Source: Spirochaetaceae bacterium (GTDB lineage Bacteria; Spirochaetota; Spirochaetia; Treponematales; Breznakiellaceae). From it: a stretch of DNA of 23,291 nucleotides. Under the pieces are notes generated by a model, which had not been told where the DNA came from, did not search any database, and saw only the letters and a program-made list of their open reading frames with translations. The stretch is from the NCBI GenBank assembly GCA_031258615.1, contig JAIRMP010000191.1, positions 1 through 23,291 on the forward strand, in the 5' to 3' direction. Positions 1-7,324 of the stretch are shown in pieces (position 1 is the first letter of the stretch; each line of letters starts with the position of its first letter). A program made the translations under genes and the position numbers.

Positions 1-57
1 CCCTCTTGCGGCGCCAGTCCCTCGCTGATGCCGCTCTTGAGAAATTCTAGCTGCGGT
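1..57 (-). pseudogene. C-terminal fragment of an efflux adaptor (HlyD/MFP type), running off the left edge
   Basis: Read on the minus strand from a TAA at 60-58, this stretch gives PQLEFLKSGISEGLAPQE and continues past the window edge. LKSGI and EGLAPQE closely match the C-terminal part of the adaptor encoded at 3759-4724 (IKSGI ... EGLAPNE). There is no start codon and the DNA upstream (61-130) is AT-rich without an adaptor frame, so this looks like a broken duplicate or rearrangement scar rather than a working gene. The match is short and could be overread. Confidence 0.3.
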
Positions 58-60
58 TAG

Positions 61-565
61 AATACTTGTTTTGAGACAACAGCCTTTATGGTTAGATTTT
101 ATTATGAGGCATTACGGAGGGCGCAATATGTTGGGCGCATATGAAATACAGCAATTCCGATTTCGGAAAAAATTGAGGATTTGATATAGTTTTAGCAGTG
201 ATTCTATCAAAAAAATATAAAAAGGGGGATGCCCAATGCCGCGCCCGAAACATTGAGGGCGTTAGCGCGGTTATGCAGCATGGCGCGGCGCCAGTAAAGG
301 CGGCGCTTGGATACCAGCTTCGGTGCCGCGGTACTGAAGGCGCGGAAGGTCTTTACCGGCAGCCTCCCCGCCTTCCTGAACCTCCTCGCAGTGCCCTTGC
401 CGCGTTCCGTTCCCTGTTTCGCCTGATTGAGCCGTGCAGTCTGCGGTTTTTGTGATTGATCAGTATTATCGGCGATAAACGACGCGCTCCGCTCCCCCTT
501 TTTGGCACTGCAAAAAAATTTTTCCCGAAAATTCATCTTTTTTTGCCTTTTTGCGCGGTTTTCTG
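61..565. other. Intergenic region without a supported gene
   Basis: Positions 61-210 are AT-rich and contain an imperfect TTTGATA/TATCAAA pair around 180-213. Positions 235-440 are GC-rich. Open frames exist on both strands but have no family resemblance, no convincing ribosome-binding site and biased compositions. A run of A then T near 513-525 leads into the promoter of the regulator. I see no RNA gene. Confidence 0.4.
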
Positions 566-594
566 TTGCCATTTCTTTTGTTGTTTGTTATAGT
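566..594 (+). promoter_or_regulatory. Probable sigma-70 promoter of the double-TetR regulator
   Basis: A -35 box TTGCCA (566-571) and a -10 box TATAGT (589-594) are separated by exactly 17 bases. Each differs from consensus by one base. Transcription would start near 601, inside the palindrome at 596-619, giving a leader of roughly 54 bases before the ATG at 655. Confidence 0.7.
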
Positions 595-595
595 A

Positions 596-619
596 TTGTT
601 AACGACCGGTCATTAACAA
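596..619. promoter_or_regulatory. 24-bp palindromic operator, probably bound by the adjacent TetR-type regulator
   Basis: The left arm TTGTTAACGACC pairs with the right arm GGTCATTAACAA at 11 of 12 positions; only C603/A612 fails. The centre GACCGGTC is common in TetR-family operators. The site begins two bases after the -10 box and covers the expected transcription start, so a bound protein would block transcription. Binding by the protein encoded at 655-1974 is inferred from position and family habit. Confidence 0.7.
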
Positions 620-654
620 ACAATGCCGATTCGGGTTATTTGGGTCAATCAAAG

Positions 655-1974
655 ATGACGCAAGAAGATATTGTCGGCGCGGCGTTCCGGGTATGGGGCG
701 AGGCACTGTTTCAGAAGATGAGCCTCTCGGATCTGGCGGCGGAGCTTGGGTGTACGAAACCCGCGCTGTACCGGCATTTCAGGAGCAAGGATGCGTTGCT
801 GGATGCGATGTACACGTCCTTTTTTGACCGGTTTGCCGGGTTCCTCTCGGATTGTTTTGACGCGCCGATTGCGAATGGCAAGGACGGCAAGGATAACGAA
901 GACGCTCTGCTTCTCCGGTTCGCGGTCTCGCTGGGGGAGTTTTTTGTCAGGAACAAGGGGGAGTTTCTCTTTTTGCTGTCGAAGGTCTACGGGGCTGAAG
1001 AGAGCGAGCGGCGGTTGAGCCTTCAGCTTGCGGAGCGCGGTGTTGACCTGCGGCATTTTTTGGCCGCAGAGAAAGAGGCGGGGGGGGGGGGTAAAAAAAT
1101 ACAACCAACGCAGCCCATGCATCCATCAAGGGTTCAATTGGTGATAGGCGCGGTACTCTTTTTTGCGTCGCGGGAACTCTTTGGGGCCGAGCCGTGGCAC
1201 GAATGCGGCGGCCCTAAGGAAGGCGGCATCGATTTGCCGGTTTTTTTGCGCGGTTTGAAGGAAAAGATTGCGCATGGTTTGGGGTTTATAGAAGAGCGGG
1301 TGGAAAAGATTGATTTTGAAACGCTGGAGGGGGCCGTGTCGTTTGACGTGGCCTTCGATTCCGGGATAGACGAGATTCATTTGAAACTGCTCAAGGCGGT
1401 TGGCGAGGTGCTTGCCGAGACGGGGCCGTTTGAGGCATCGATGGAGATGTTTGCGCGGAAATCGGGGTTGTCGAAGTCGAGCCTCTACTCGCATTTTGAG
1501 AACCGGGAGGAGATGATCGTGTCGCTGTTTACCAACGAGTTCGATCGGATTGCGAAGATCGCGGCGCACAACAAAGCGAAGTCGGAGGTGCCGGAGGAGC
1601 GGCTTTACCTTACGCTGAGCACCATAGCGGACTATCTGCGGAGGCACACGATGATCCTCCGGGCGATTGACAAGGCGCGGACGCGGCACAAGGATCCTGC
1701 GAGGGATGCTTCGACGGGCCACTACGCGCGCAAGAAATCGCTGTTCCAAGTGACGGGCGAGATTTTTGCGGGGATACACGCGCCGTCCATCTACGGCGAA
1801 CTGGATATCACCAAAGAAGATGCGGAGTACATACTTTTTATGCTGGTCAACGCGCTGATGTTCCGCCCGGACGGCATGGACTACGGGGATGTCGGCAACG
1901 AGAGTATGCGGGTGCTGTTCCGGTTTTTGACGTTGGGCTTGGCCCCACAGGGGCTCTTCTTGGGGGCGGCATAA
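655..1974 (+). CDS. Transcriptional regulator with two TetR-type DNA-binding domains (439 aa)
   Basis: Two helix-turn-helix regions are visible in one chain. The first is at residues 5-45, with LSDLAAELGCTKPALYRHF at 24-42. The second is at about 240-285, with FARKSGLSKSSLYSHF at 266-281. Each is followed by a helical ligand-domain-like stretch, so the protein resembles two fused TetR monomers; a typical TetR protein has about 200 residues and works as a dimer. I chose the ATG at 655 because a longer frame starting at 502 would run through the promoter and operator and has no domain sense; the ribosome-binding site at 655 is weak. Residues 143-146 are encoded by a run of 12 G. The C-terminus (LAPQGLFLGAA) lies in a dispersed repeat. 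The gene precedes the tolC-like and adaptor genes, so it probably represses them and itself. Confidence 0.85.
   Translation: MTQEDIVGAAFRVWGEALFQKMSLSDLAAELGCTKPALYRHFRSKDALLDAMYTSFFDRFAGFLSDCFDAPIANGKDGKDNEDALLLRFAVSLGEFFVRNKGEFLFLLSKVYGAEESERRLSLQLAERGVDLRHFLAAEKEAGGGGKKIQPTQPMHPSRVQLVIGAVLFFASRELFGAEPWHECGGPKEGGIDLPVFLRGLKEKIAHGLGFIEERVEKIDFETLEGAVSFDVAFDSGIDEIHLKLLKAVGEVLAETGPFEASMEMFARKSGLSKSSLYSHFENREEMIVSLFTNEFDRIAKIAAHNKAKSEVPEERLYLTLSTIADYLRRHTMILRAIDKARTRHKDPARDASTGHYARKKSLFQVTGEIFAGIHAPSIYGELDITKEDAEYILFMLVNALMFRPDGMDYGDVGNESMRVLFRFLTLGLAPQGLFLGAA
1080..1091 (+). repeat. G12 homopolymer inside the regulator gene, likely phase-variable
   Basis: Twelve consecutive G are followed by T and seven A. 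With 12 G the frame is open and encodes part of a glycine stretch plus GKK. One extra G gives an immediate TAA at the end of the tract; one G fewer gives TGA at 1142-1144 (window numbering). Both leave only the first DNA-binding domain. Confidence 0.75.
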
Positions 1975-2050
1975 CGGGAGAAGGCGGCGGCCCCCTCCGG
2001 GGGCCCCGTAGGGGCTTTCCTTGGGGGCGGCGTGACGGGAGAAGGCGGCG
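1941..2050 (+). repeat. Tandem pair of a 49-bp GC-rich dispersed repeat
   Basis: Copies lie at 1941-1989 and 2002-2050, a 61-base period. They differ at 6 of 49 positions, all transitions. Each starts with a small inverted arm (GGCCCC ... GGGGC) followed by CTTGGGGGCGGC. A third copy is at 13424-13472. The first copy encodes the last 11 residues and stop of the regulator. The spacer between copies contains its own hairpin, CCCCCTCCGGGGG. Confidence 0.8.
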
Positions 2051-2225
2051 AAGAGGACACGGAACGTTTGCGGATGTGTTATCGTGTTTTTGCTTAAATA
2101 GAGCGCCGGGGGCGGTGAGCGTCCCGCAGAGGGGGATAGCAGAGGGCCAAACGGAGAGAGATGTGGATGCGCCGTAGGCGCAGGCCTGCCGGCCGGAGAG
2201 CGTACCGGAGCAAAGGGCCGGCAAT

Positions 2226-2244
2226 TTGCCGCGACTTCCCCCTC
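2226..2244 (+). promoter_or_regulatory. Element shared with the region upstream of the pump gene
   Basis: TTGCCGCGACTTCCCCCTC matches 18 of 19 bases of 10135-10153, which lies at the same place relative to the pump gene. In both, an AT-rich stretch follows. TTGCCG could act as a -35 box, but the spacing to a -10 box is good only in the 10135 copy. Alternatively this is one more dispersed intergenic repeat. Confidence 0.4.
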
Positions 2245-2286
2245 TTAATAAGTTTATAAGTAAGGAATAGGGAGAGTTGCCGGATG

Positions 2287-2316
2287 AAAAATCTGTGTAA
2301 TCCGGGTAATCTGTGG
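2287..2316 (+). repeat. Short AATCTGTGTAATC-type repeat in the tolC leader
   Basis: A near-tandem pair (GTGTAATCC, GGGTAATCT) lies just upstream of the TolC start. Sequences of the form ATCTGTGTAATCTGTGG recur in intergenic DNA of many bacterial genomes. Its role is unknown. It can be read in frame with the TolC gene, which makes a falsely extended N-terminus beginning at 2284. Confidence 0.35.
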
Positions 2317-2373
2317 ACCCTGTTATGGAGCATTACAAGTCGCATAGACGAAGGATATATTATAGGAGATTGT

Positions 2374-3759
2374 ATGAGGAAGAGGCTTTTGTTTATGGGG
2401 ATAGGTTCAGTCTTCGCGGTCGCCGGTCTTTTTGCCGAGGTTCGGAAAATACCGGTGGACGAAGCGGTGAAGATGGCTATTGAAAGCAACCTGTCGCTCG
2501 AATCGGCTCGTATTTCGCTTGACACGAAGAAGCGGAAAAACGATTTGAAGTGGAACGAGTTCATTCCCGCATTGGGCGTAACCGGTTCCTTGGTACGGGA
2601 TAACGAGGCGGCGGCGGTAAGCGGAGTAGCCCCCGTGCCGCTGGGAGGAGGAGGAGTATACGGCGTGGTTCCGTATTCGGTTGACGCTCCGCAGTGGCAT
2701 ATCGCGGGGAACCTTTCCGCTTCGATTACCATCGTAACGGCGCTTTTCGAGGGGCTTAAGAACTACCGGCTGGACTACGAGGCGGGGGTGCTGTCCTACG
2801 AAAAGGCGAAGGCGCAGATGGAGCGCGACCTTCGCAAACTCTACCATAACATCCTGCTTGCCGAGGAGAACCTGCGGCTCCAGCGGGAAAAGTATGCGGC
2901 GGCGGAACGGCAGGAGACGCAGGCTCAGGCCAACTACCGGGCGGGACTCGCGCCTGAATTGCAGTATCTTCAGGCGCAGGTGGCAAAAGAAAACTTAAAG
3001 CCGCAGATTGACGAGGCGGAAAACAACGTGCGCCTCGTGAAGGCGAACTTCGCGTTTACCATCGGGCTGCCCTACGACACGGAGATCGAGCTGGTTCCGC
3101 TGGCCGGCGAGTTTACCCCCGTCCCGCTGGAGGTTGCGCGGCTCATCGCGGACGCTTCGCGGAACAAGCCGGACATTCTGGAGCTGCGGCAGACCCTCCT
3201 CGTGGCGCAGAGCGGGCGGAAGGCGCAGGCGCTTCAGGCGCGGACGCCCTACCTCGACTTGCGCTGGAATATGCAGCGGGCCTTTACCGGAGACCCGTGG
3301 AAGGACAGTTGGGGAGACGGCGGCTTGTGGAGCAAGTCAGGCTCGTTCACCATCACTCTGGGCATGACGTTTAACGGCCTCGTGCCGTGGTTCAAGGAGA
3401 GTCAGGCACTGAAAGACACGGACAACCAGATTGCCGGGCTCAACGTGAACCTCGCCCAGTTGATACGCGGCACGGAGATTGAGGTGTACAACACCTGCCT
3501 CACACTGGCAAAGACCGAGGCGAGTGTGGAGGCGATGCGGCGGAACGTTGAGCTTGCGGAACGGAGTTACCAGTCGACGGAGACCGCCTACCGGAACGGC
3601 CTCCAGACCCTGCTGGAAGTGCAGAATGCGGCCAACCAGTTGCAGGAAGCGCGGCTCGGCGTGATGTCGCAGAGGGTGAGTTATCTGAACGGATTGATTG
3701 ATTTGGAATATACGCTCGGCGTGCCCTTCGGGACGCTGTCGCGGGGAGAAGAGGAGTAA
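2374..3759 (+). CDS. TolC-family outer-membrane efflux channel (461 aa)
   Basis: The ATG at 2374 has a good ribosome-binding site (AGGAG, 2364-2368) and begins a clean signal peptide, RKRLLFMGIGSVFAVAGLFA, followed by EVRKIPVDEAVKMAIESNLS, the usual mature start of outer-membrane efflux proteins. Two long, internally repeated alpha-helical halves (about residues 20-230 and 250-455) have the TolC pattern, including NYRAGLAPELQYLQAQ in the first half and YRNGLQTLLEVQNAANQL in the second. The product would form the trimeric channel through the outer membrane. The stop codon overlaps the start of the adaptor gene (TAATG), so the two are translationally coupled. The substrate cannot be read from the sequence. 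Confidence 0.9.
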   Translation: MRKRLLFMGIGSVFAVAGLFAEVRKIPVDEAVKMAIESNLSLESARISLDTKKRKNDLKWNEFIPALGVTGSLVRDNEAAAVSGVAPVPLGGGGVYGVVPYSVDAPQWHIAGNLSASITIVTALFEGLKNYRLDYEAGVLSYEKAKAQMERDLRKLYHNILLAEENLRLQREKYAAAERQETQAQANYRAGLAPELQYLQAQVAKENLKPQIDEAENNVRLVKANFAFTIGLPYDTEIELVPLAGEFTPVPLEVARLIADASRNKPDILELRQTLLVAQSGRKAQALQARTPYLDLRWNMQRAFTGDPWKDSWGDGGLWSKSGSFTITLGMTFNGLVPWFKESQALKDTDNQIAGLNVNLAQLIRGTEIEVYNTCLTLAKTEASVEAMRRNVELAERSYQSTETAYRNGLQTLLEVQNAANQLQEARLGVMSQRVSYLNGLIDLEYTLGVPFGTLSRGEEE

Positions 3760-4724
3760 TGATGAAGGCAAAGACGCATACAGAATTGATAATGGACAAA
3801 GACTTGGTGAAAACGGCCCTGCTGGGCTTCGTACTGATCATGCTGGGGGCGCTCTTGGGCGGATGCGACCGGATCACGGCGTTACTGAACAAGGGGGCCG
3901 CCCCCGCCGTCCCTGAAATCCCCGTGTTTGCGGTGAACACGGCAAAAGCGGAGGAAGGCCCGATCGCGGACTACCTCGCCCTCGCCGGGGACATCGTGGC
4001 GGGGAGTACCGTGGATGCCTATTCCGATGCGGGGGGCAAGATAACCCGGCTTTACACCGCCGTGGGGAGCCGCATCGCGCGGAACGATCCCCTCGCCGCC
4101 GTTGACCCGTCCCGTCCCGGCATGACCTATGTGGCAAACATCGTGCGGAGCCCCATCGCGGGGACGATTGTCGCGCTGCCTGCCCAGGTCGGGATGACCG
4201 TGAGCCAGGCGACCCCCATTGCGCGGATTACCGGAGGAAGCGCCCTTGAAATCAAACTCGATGTCGCCGAGCGCTTCATTTCCCGTATCGCGCCCTCGCT
4301 TCCCTGCGTGATTACCCTCGATGCCTGGCCGGGGGAAGAGTTTCGCGGCAGTGTGAGCGAGATCAGCCCGGTCGTTGACCCGGCCTCCCGCACGATGGAA
4401 ATCAAGGTCAACGTTGAGAACCAGGGCTCCAAACTCAAGTCCGGGATGTTCGCGAAAGTACGCATCATCACCGAGCGCAAGCAAGGCGTGGTGAAAATCC
4501 CGGAAACCGCGCGTATCGAACGTTTTGGCGAAACCTACGTCTATGTGGTGGAAACCGACCCCGCCGATCCCGCCTTCCGCATCGCGGTGAAACGCCTCAT
4601 CAAGAGCGGCATCCTCGTGGACGGCGTTCTCGAAGTGCAAGAGGGCCTTGCCCCCAACGAGGAAGTCGTCATCAAGGGCCAGTCCCTCATCGAACACGGG
4701 TCGCGGGTCAATGTTATTCAGTGA
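3759..4724 (+). CDS. RND efflux periplasmic adaptor, lipoprotein (HlyD/MFP family, 321 aa)
   Basis: An N-terminal hydrophobic segment ends in a lipobox (ALLGGC, Cys36 from the first ATG), so the protein is probably anchored by lipid. After it come the usual adaptor parts: a short lipoyl/barrel-sandwich region (GGKITRLYTAVGSRI and SPIAGTIVALPAQVGMTV), a beta-barrel with VVDPASRTMEIKVNVEN, and a membrane-proximal end with EGLAPNEEVVIKGQ. The alpha-helical hairpin seen in longer adaptors is nearly absent, explaining the short length. ATGs at 3759 and 3762 follow GGGGAG/GAGGAG; an ATG at 3792 would also give a full signal peptide. The gene overlaps the TolC gene. The matching pump gene is not next door but 5.5 kb downstream at 10208. 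Confidence 0.9.
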   Translation: MMKAKTHTELIMDKDLVKTALLGFVLIMLGALLGGCDRITALLNKGAAPAVPEIPVFAVNTAKAEEGPIADYLALAGDIVAGSTVDAYSDAGGKITRLYTAVGSRIARNDPLAAVDPSRPGMTYVANIVRSPIAGTIVALPAQVGMTVSQATPIARITGGSALEIKLDVAERFISRIAPSLPCVITLDAWPGEEFRGSVSEISPVVDPASRTMEIKVNVENQGSKLKSGMFAKVRIITERKQGVVKIPETARIERFGETYVYVVETDPADPAFRIAVKRLIKSGILVDGVLEVQEGLAPNEEVVIKGQSLIEHGSRVNVIQ

Positions 4725-4765
4725 ATAATGGGATAGCACCGAAGGGCGGCCGGCCTGAATGGGGC

Positions 4766-4978
4766 GGCAGTTCTAGCCTAGAAGCGTCGGGCAGTTCTAG
4801 CCTAGAAGCGTCGGGCAGTTCTAGCCTAGAATGGTCGGGCAGTTCTAGCCTAGAATGGTCGGGCAGTTCTAGCCAGAATGGTCAGGCAGTTCTAGCCAGA
4901 ATGGTCAGGCAGTTCTAGCCAGAATGGTCAGGCAGTTCTAGCCAGAATGGTCAGGGCACTTCTAGCCTAGAATGGTCG
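4766..4978. repeat. Nine-unit array of a 23-24 bp palindromic repeat
   Basis: Units start at 4766, 4790, 4814, 4838, 4862, 4885, 4908, 4931 and 4954. Units 1-4 (24 bp) and unit 9 contain TTCTAGCCTAGAA, a 6+1+6 palindrome with two CTAG. Units 5-8 (23 bp) have lost one T, giving TTCTAGCCAGAA with only a TTCT/AGAA stem. Units 1-2 carry AGCGTCG after the palindrome, units 3-4 and 9 ATGGTCG, and units 5-8 ATGGTCA. There are no unique spacers, so this is not a CRISPR. It lies between the adaptor gene and the methyltransferase gene. Confidence 0.9.
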
Positions 4979-5027
4979 GGGCGTTTCAACATGGAATGTG
5001 CTGGGGATCTGTGGTTGTTTGGGATAG

Positions 5028-5054
5028 AGTCTAATAAGAGAGGACGAGAAATAG
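5028..5054 (+). repeat. Left direct repeat bordering the methyltransferase/nuclease pair
   Basis: The 15 bases AGTCTAATAAGAGAG are repeated exactly at 7325-7339, and the similarity continues through ACGAGA...TAG. The two copies enclose the cytosine methyltransferase and the NotI-like gene. Confidence 0.6.
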
Positions 5055-5078
5055 AAAGGAGAATAGAGAGGACAATTG

Positions 5079-6203
5079 ATGAAACAGTTACGGGCATTAA
5101 GCCTTTTTTCTGGTGCGGGCGGTATGGACATCGGTGTCCAAAAAGCCGATTTTGAGATTCTCGCCGAAATTGAACTCGACCAGTATTGTTGTCAGACGCT
5201 TCGCGCCGCCTGTGGGCGGGAAAAAAGGAACACGCTTGTTCTCGAAAACGATATACGGCAGATTGATCCGCAAACATTGATGAAAGACCTTGGTCTACAA
5301 TCCGGTGAATTGGATTTGCTTTTTGGCGGTCCGCCATGCCAGCCCTTTTCACTTGCGGGAAAGCAACGTTCTCTCGATGATATTCGCGGCCCGCTCTTAT
5401 TTGAAATTATCCGGTTCGCCGAAGCGTTTAAGCCGAAAGTGATTTTTCTTGAACAGGTGAAAGGTTTATTGTCGGCGAAGGGCAAGGACGGCAAAAAAGG
5501 CGATGTGTTTCAAACGTTTCTTTCGGAATTAGAGCGGCTCGGTTATACTCCAAAATGGCAGGTCTGCTCTGCCGCCGATTATGGTGTCCCGCAACTGCGT
5601 GAGCGTGTTTTGGTTGTGGCAACCTATGGTAAAAACGGGTTTAATTTTCCGGAGCGGACACACGCGCCCAAAGAATCAACGAATGATTTATTTACGCTCA
5701 AGCCGTATGTTACGGTAGGAGAAGCGTTAGCCGGATTGGGTAAACCTGCGCCCAAAACGCCCGGCACGACTTTTTTTGATGTTTCCAACAGCCACGTTGA
5801 TGTTACGCCGCCACGCGATAGGGAACGAATCGCTGATGTGCCGGAAGGTTTTTATCTTGCTTCTCAAACACAACTTGACAAGAGCATTCTTTGTAATTTA
5901 AGCCCTAAGGACACGACAAAATATTTGCGTCTTCACCGCGAAAGGCCGTCTAATACCTTGCGTTGCGGTGAAATATTTTATCATCCAACGGAAGACCGAT
6001 ATTTAACGCCCCGCGAATATATGCGTTTGCATGGTTACGATGACGATTATCTTTTGCTCGGCCCCATTCGCTCGCGGACAGGAACCGTCAAAAATCTTGA
6101 CCAGCACCGTCAGGTCGCCAATTCAGTGCCGCCGCCGCTTGCCTATGCGGTGGCAAAACAAATAAAGAGCTTTTTGAAAGAATGTTTTGAAGGAGTCTTT
6201 TGA
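5079..6203 (+). CDS. DNA (cytosine-5) methyltransferase (374 aa)
   Basis: The enzyme transfers a methyl group from S-adenosylmethionine to C5 of cytosine. Motifs appear in standard order: I, LSLFSGAGGMDIG (8-20), binding AdoMet; IV, GGPPCQPFS with catalytic Cys87; VI, FLEQV at 123-127, where the usual ENV is EQV; VIII, QLRER (172-176); IX, RPSNTLRCG; X, QVANSVPPPLA with Asn348. The variable target-recognition region lies between VIII and IX (about 195-285). I prefer the ATG at 5079 (GAGAGG upstream) to the TTG just before it. The stop touches the ATG of the next gene, so the pair is an operon and probably a type II restriction-modification system. The recognition sequence cannot be read. Confidence 0.92.
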   Translation: MKQLRALSLFSGAGGMDIGVQKADFEILAEIELDQYCCQTLRAACGREKRNTLVLENDIRQIDPQTLMKDLGLQSGELDLLFGGPPCQPFSLAGKQRSLDDIRGPLLFEIIRFAEAFKPKVIFLEQVKGLLSAKGKDGKKGDVFQTFLSELERLGYTPKWQVCSAADYGVPQLRERVLVVATYGKNGFNFPERTHAPKESTNDLFTLKPYVTVGEALAGLGKPAPKTPGTTFFDVSNSHVDVTPPRDRERIADVPEGFYLASQTQLDKSILCNLSPKDTTKYLRLHRERPSNTLRCGEIFYHPTEDRYLTPREYMRLHGYDDDYLLLGPIRSRTGTVKNLDQHRQVANSVPPPLAYAVAKQIKSFLKECFEGVF

Positions 6204-7316
6204 ATGAGCAAAATCTTTGAGCTTTATGGCTATCGGCTTGACTGCTGGAATGAAGCGGCAGAAAACAACCTTGAGCGCGTATGGTGCCCGTTCATGAACG
6301 GCGAATGTGACGGCGGCGGCAACAGGTATTCATCCGCAATCAGCGTAAAGAAGAATGCAAAACTACGCGCAAAAATAAAAGGCAAGGATGTTATTCAGAC
6401 CGGTATATGTTCATTGCAAATACATGAAAATGAACAACCCTGGATAGTATGTCCCAGAAGGCTTTTATCGCTCAAAAACGGCAATCTTTCCGCATATCAA
6501 TCATGCGTTAGAAAACAACTGTCCGAGTATGCGGAACTTGATAAAACAAAAGCGTATAAGGCGTGGTCGGAGGTAAAAATAAAGACCGAAGTTTCAACTG
6601 ATGACGATGAAATGAAATCGTTTGATTATACATTCGATTATGTTATTTCCGCTACGGAACGAAAAAAGATTGCGGATATAGCCTCATTGCTTTCTTTCTC
6701 GCCGGGGATGGTCCAAAAGACCGCCGAAAAGAACGGCTATACCGTCGCATACCGCGATGCGGAATACTGGATAGACGACTTCCCCGCCGCTCCGTTCGTT
6801 ATTGTCGAAGTTATGACCTCCAGCACTTCCGGGGGAAATAAAGAGAAGCGGACACAAATCGCTATGGCGTGCGAGGATGCGATACTTAACGGAATGGAGC
6901 ATAACGCGCCGGGGATTAACTACCGCCAAGTGTGGGCGCGTATGGTTAGCCAGCTTATTGTAAAGTCGCAGGTTGCTTTGGCGTGGAACGGCAAAACCAT
7001 TTGGCTTGTGCAGGATGTTTTGGCGGACTATATTTCAAAATCTACCGCCCTTGTTTTGCCGGAATATGTGTCGGAAAAACTTGACGAGGTAAACATTCTC
7101 GCCGTAAGTTACGGGGATGCGATTGTCAACAAAACAACGGATGTGATTGCATTAAAAGATACGCAATTATTTTCCGGGGCTATTTCATCGAGCGGTGCCG
7201 GGGAGAAAACAAAAGGCTTTATTGATATTGTTAAGGTTGGGGCTACACCGCCTAAAACACAATTATGGAAATCATTATTGAATAAAAAACCATTGGGAAA
7301 TTGGAAAGTGGAATAA
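6204..7316 (+). CDS. Probable type II restriction endonuclease, NotI-like (370 aa)
   Basis: I suggest this from context and a partial fold pattern. The N-terminal third has four well-placed cysteines, Cys28-x6-Cys35 (WCPFMNGEC) and Cys69-x13-Cys83 (GICSLQ, IVCPRR), like the metal-binding Cys4 module of NotI. A PD-(D/E)xK-like core could be FDYTFDYVI (140-148) and FVIVEVMTSSTSGG (198-211); the residue two after Glu202 is Met, where Lys or Gln is expected, so the catalytic set is uncertain. It follows the methyltransferase gene directly (TGAATG) with AGGAG at 6191-6195, the usual arrangement of a nuclease with its protecting methylase. Restriction activity is inferred. The family name is recalled, not searched. 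Confidence 0.6.
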   Translation: MSKIFELYGYRLDCWNEAAENNLERVWCPFMNGECDGGGNRYSSAISVKKNAKLRAKIKGKDVIQTGICSLQIHENEQPWIVCPRRLLSLKNGNLSAYQSCVRKQLSEYAELDKTKAYKAWSEVKIKTEVSTDDDEMKSFDYTFDYVISATERKKIADIASLLSFSPGMVQKTAEKNGYTVAYRDAEYWIDDFPAAPFVIVEVMTSSTSGGNKEKRTQIAMACEDAILNGMEHNAPGINYRQVWARMVSQLIVKSQVALAWNGKTIWLVQDVLADYISKSTALVLPEYVSEKLDEVNILAVSYGDAIVNKTTDVIALKDTQLFSGAISSSGAGEKTKGFIDIVKVGATPPKTQLWKSLLNKKPLGNWKVE

Positions 7317-7324
7317 GAGAATAA

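Noticed and set aside
128..184. 18-codon frame after GGAGGG in the left leader
   Set aside because: The ribosome-binding site is good, but the peptide is too short and featureless to support as a gene.
180..213. TTTGATA...TATCAAA dyad as an operator
   Set aside because: The arms are short, imperfect and widely spaced in AT-rich DNA, with no gene starting nearby.
207..572. 121-codon minus-strand frame in the leader region
   Set aside because: Basic, low-information composition. It overlaps the promoter of the regulator and has no family match that I recognise.
1126..1779. 217-codon minus-strand frame inside the regulator gene
   Set aside because: Mirror frame of the double-TetR gene: Arg/His-rich and without domains.
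4721..4918. Open frame encoding SGSSSLEA repeats
   Set aside because: It is the translation of the palindromic repeat array. The frame is lost when units change from 24 to 23 bp, so the array is not maintained as protein.
4766..4978. CRISPR array
   Set aside because: Units are directly adjacent, with no unique spacers, and there are no cas genes.
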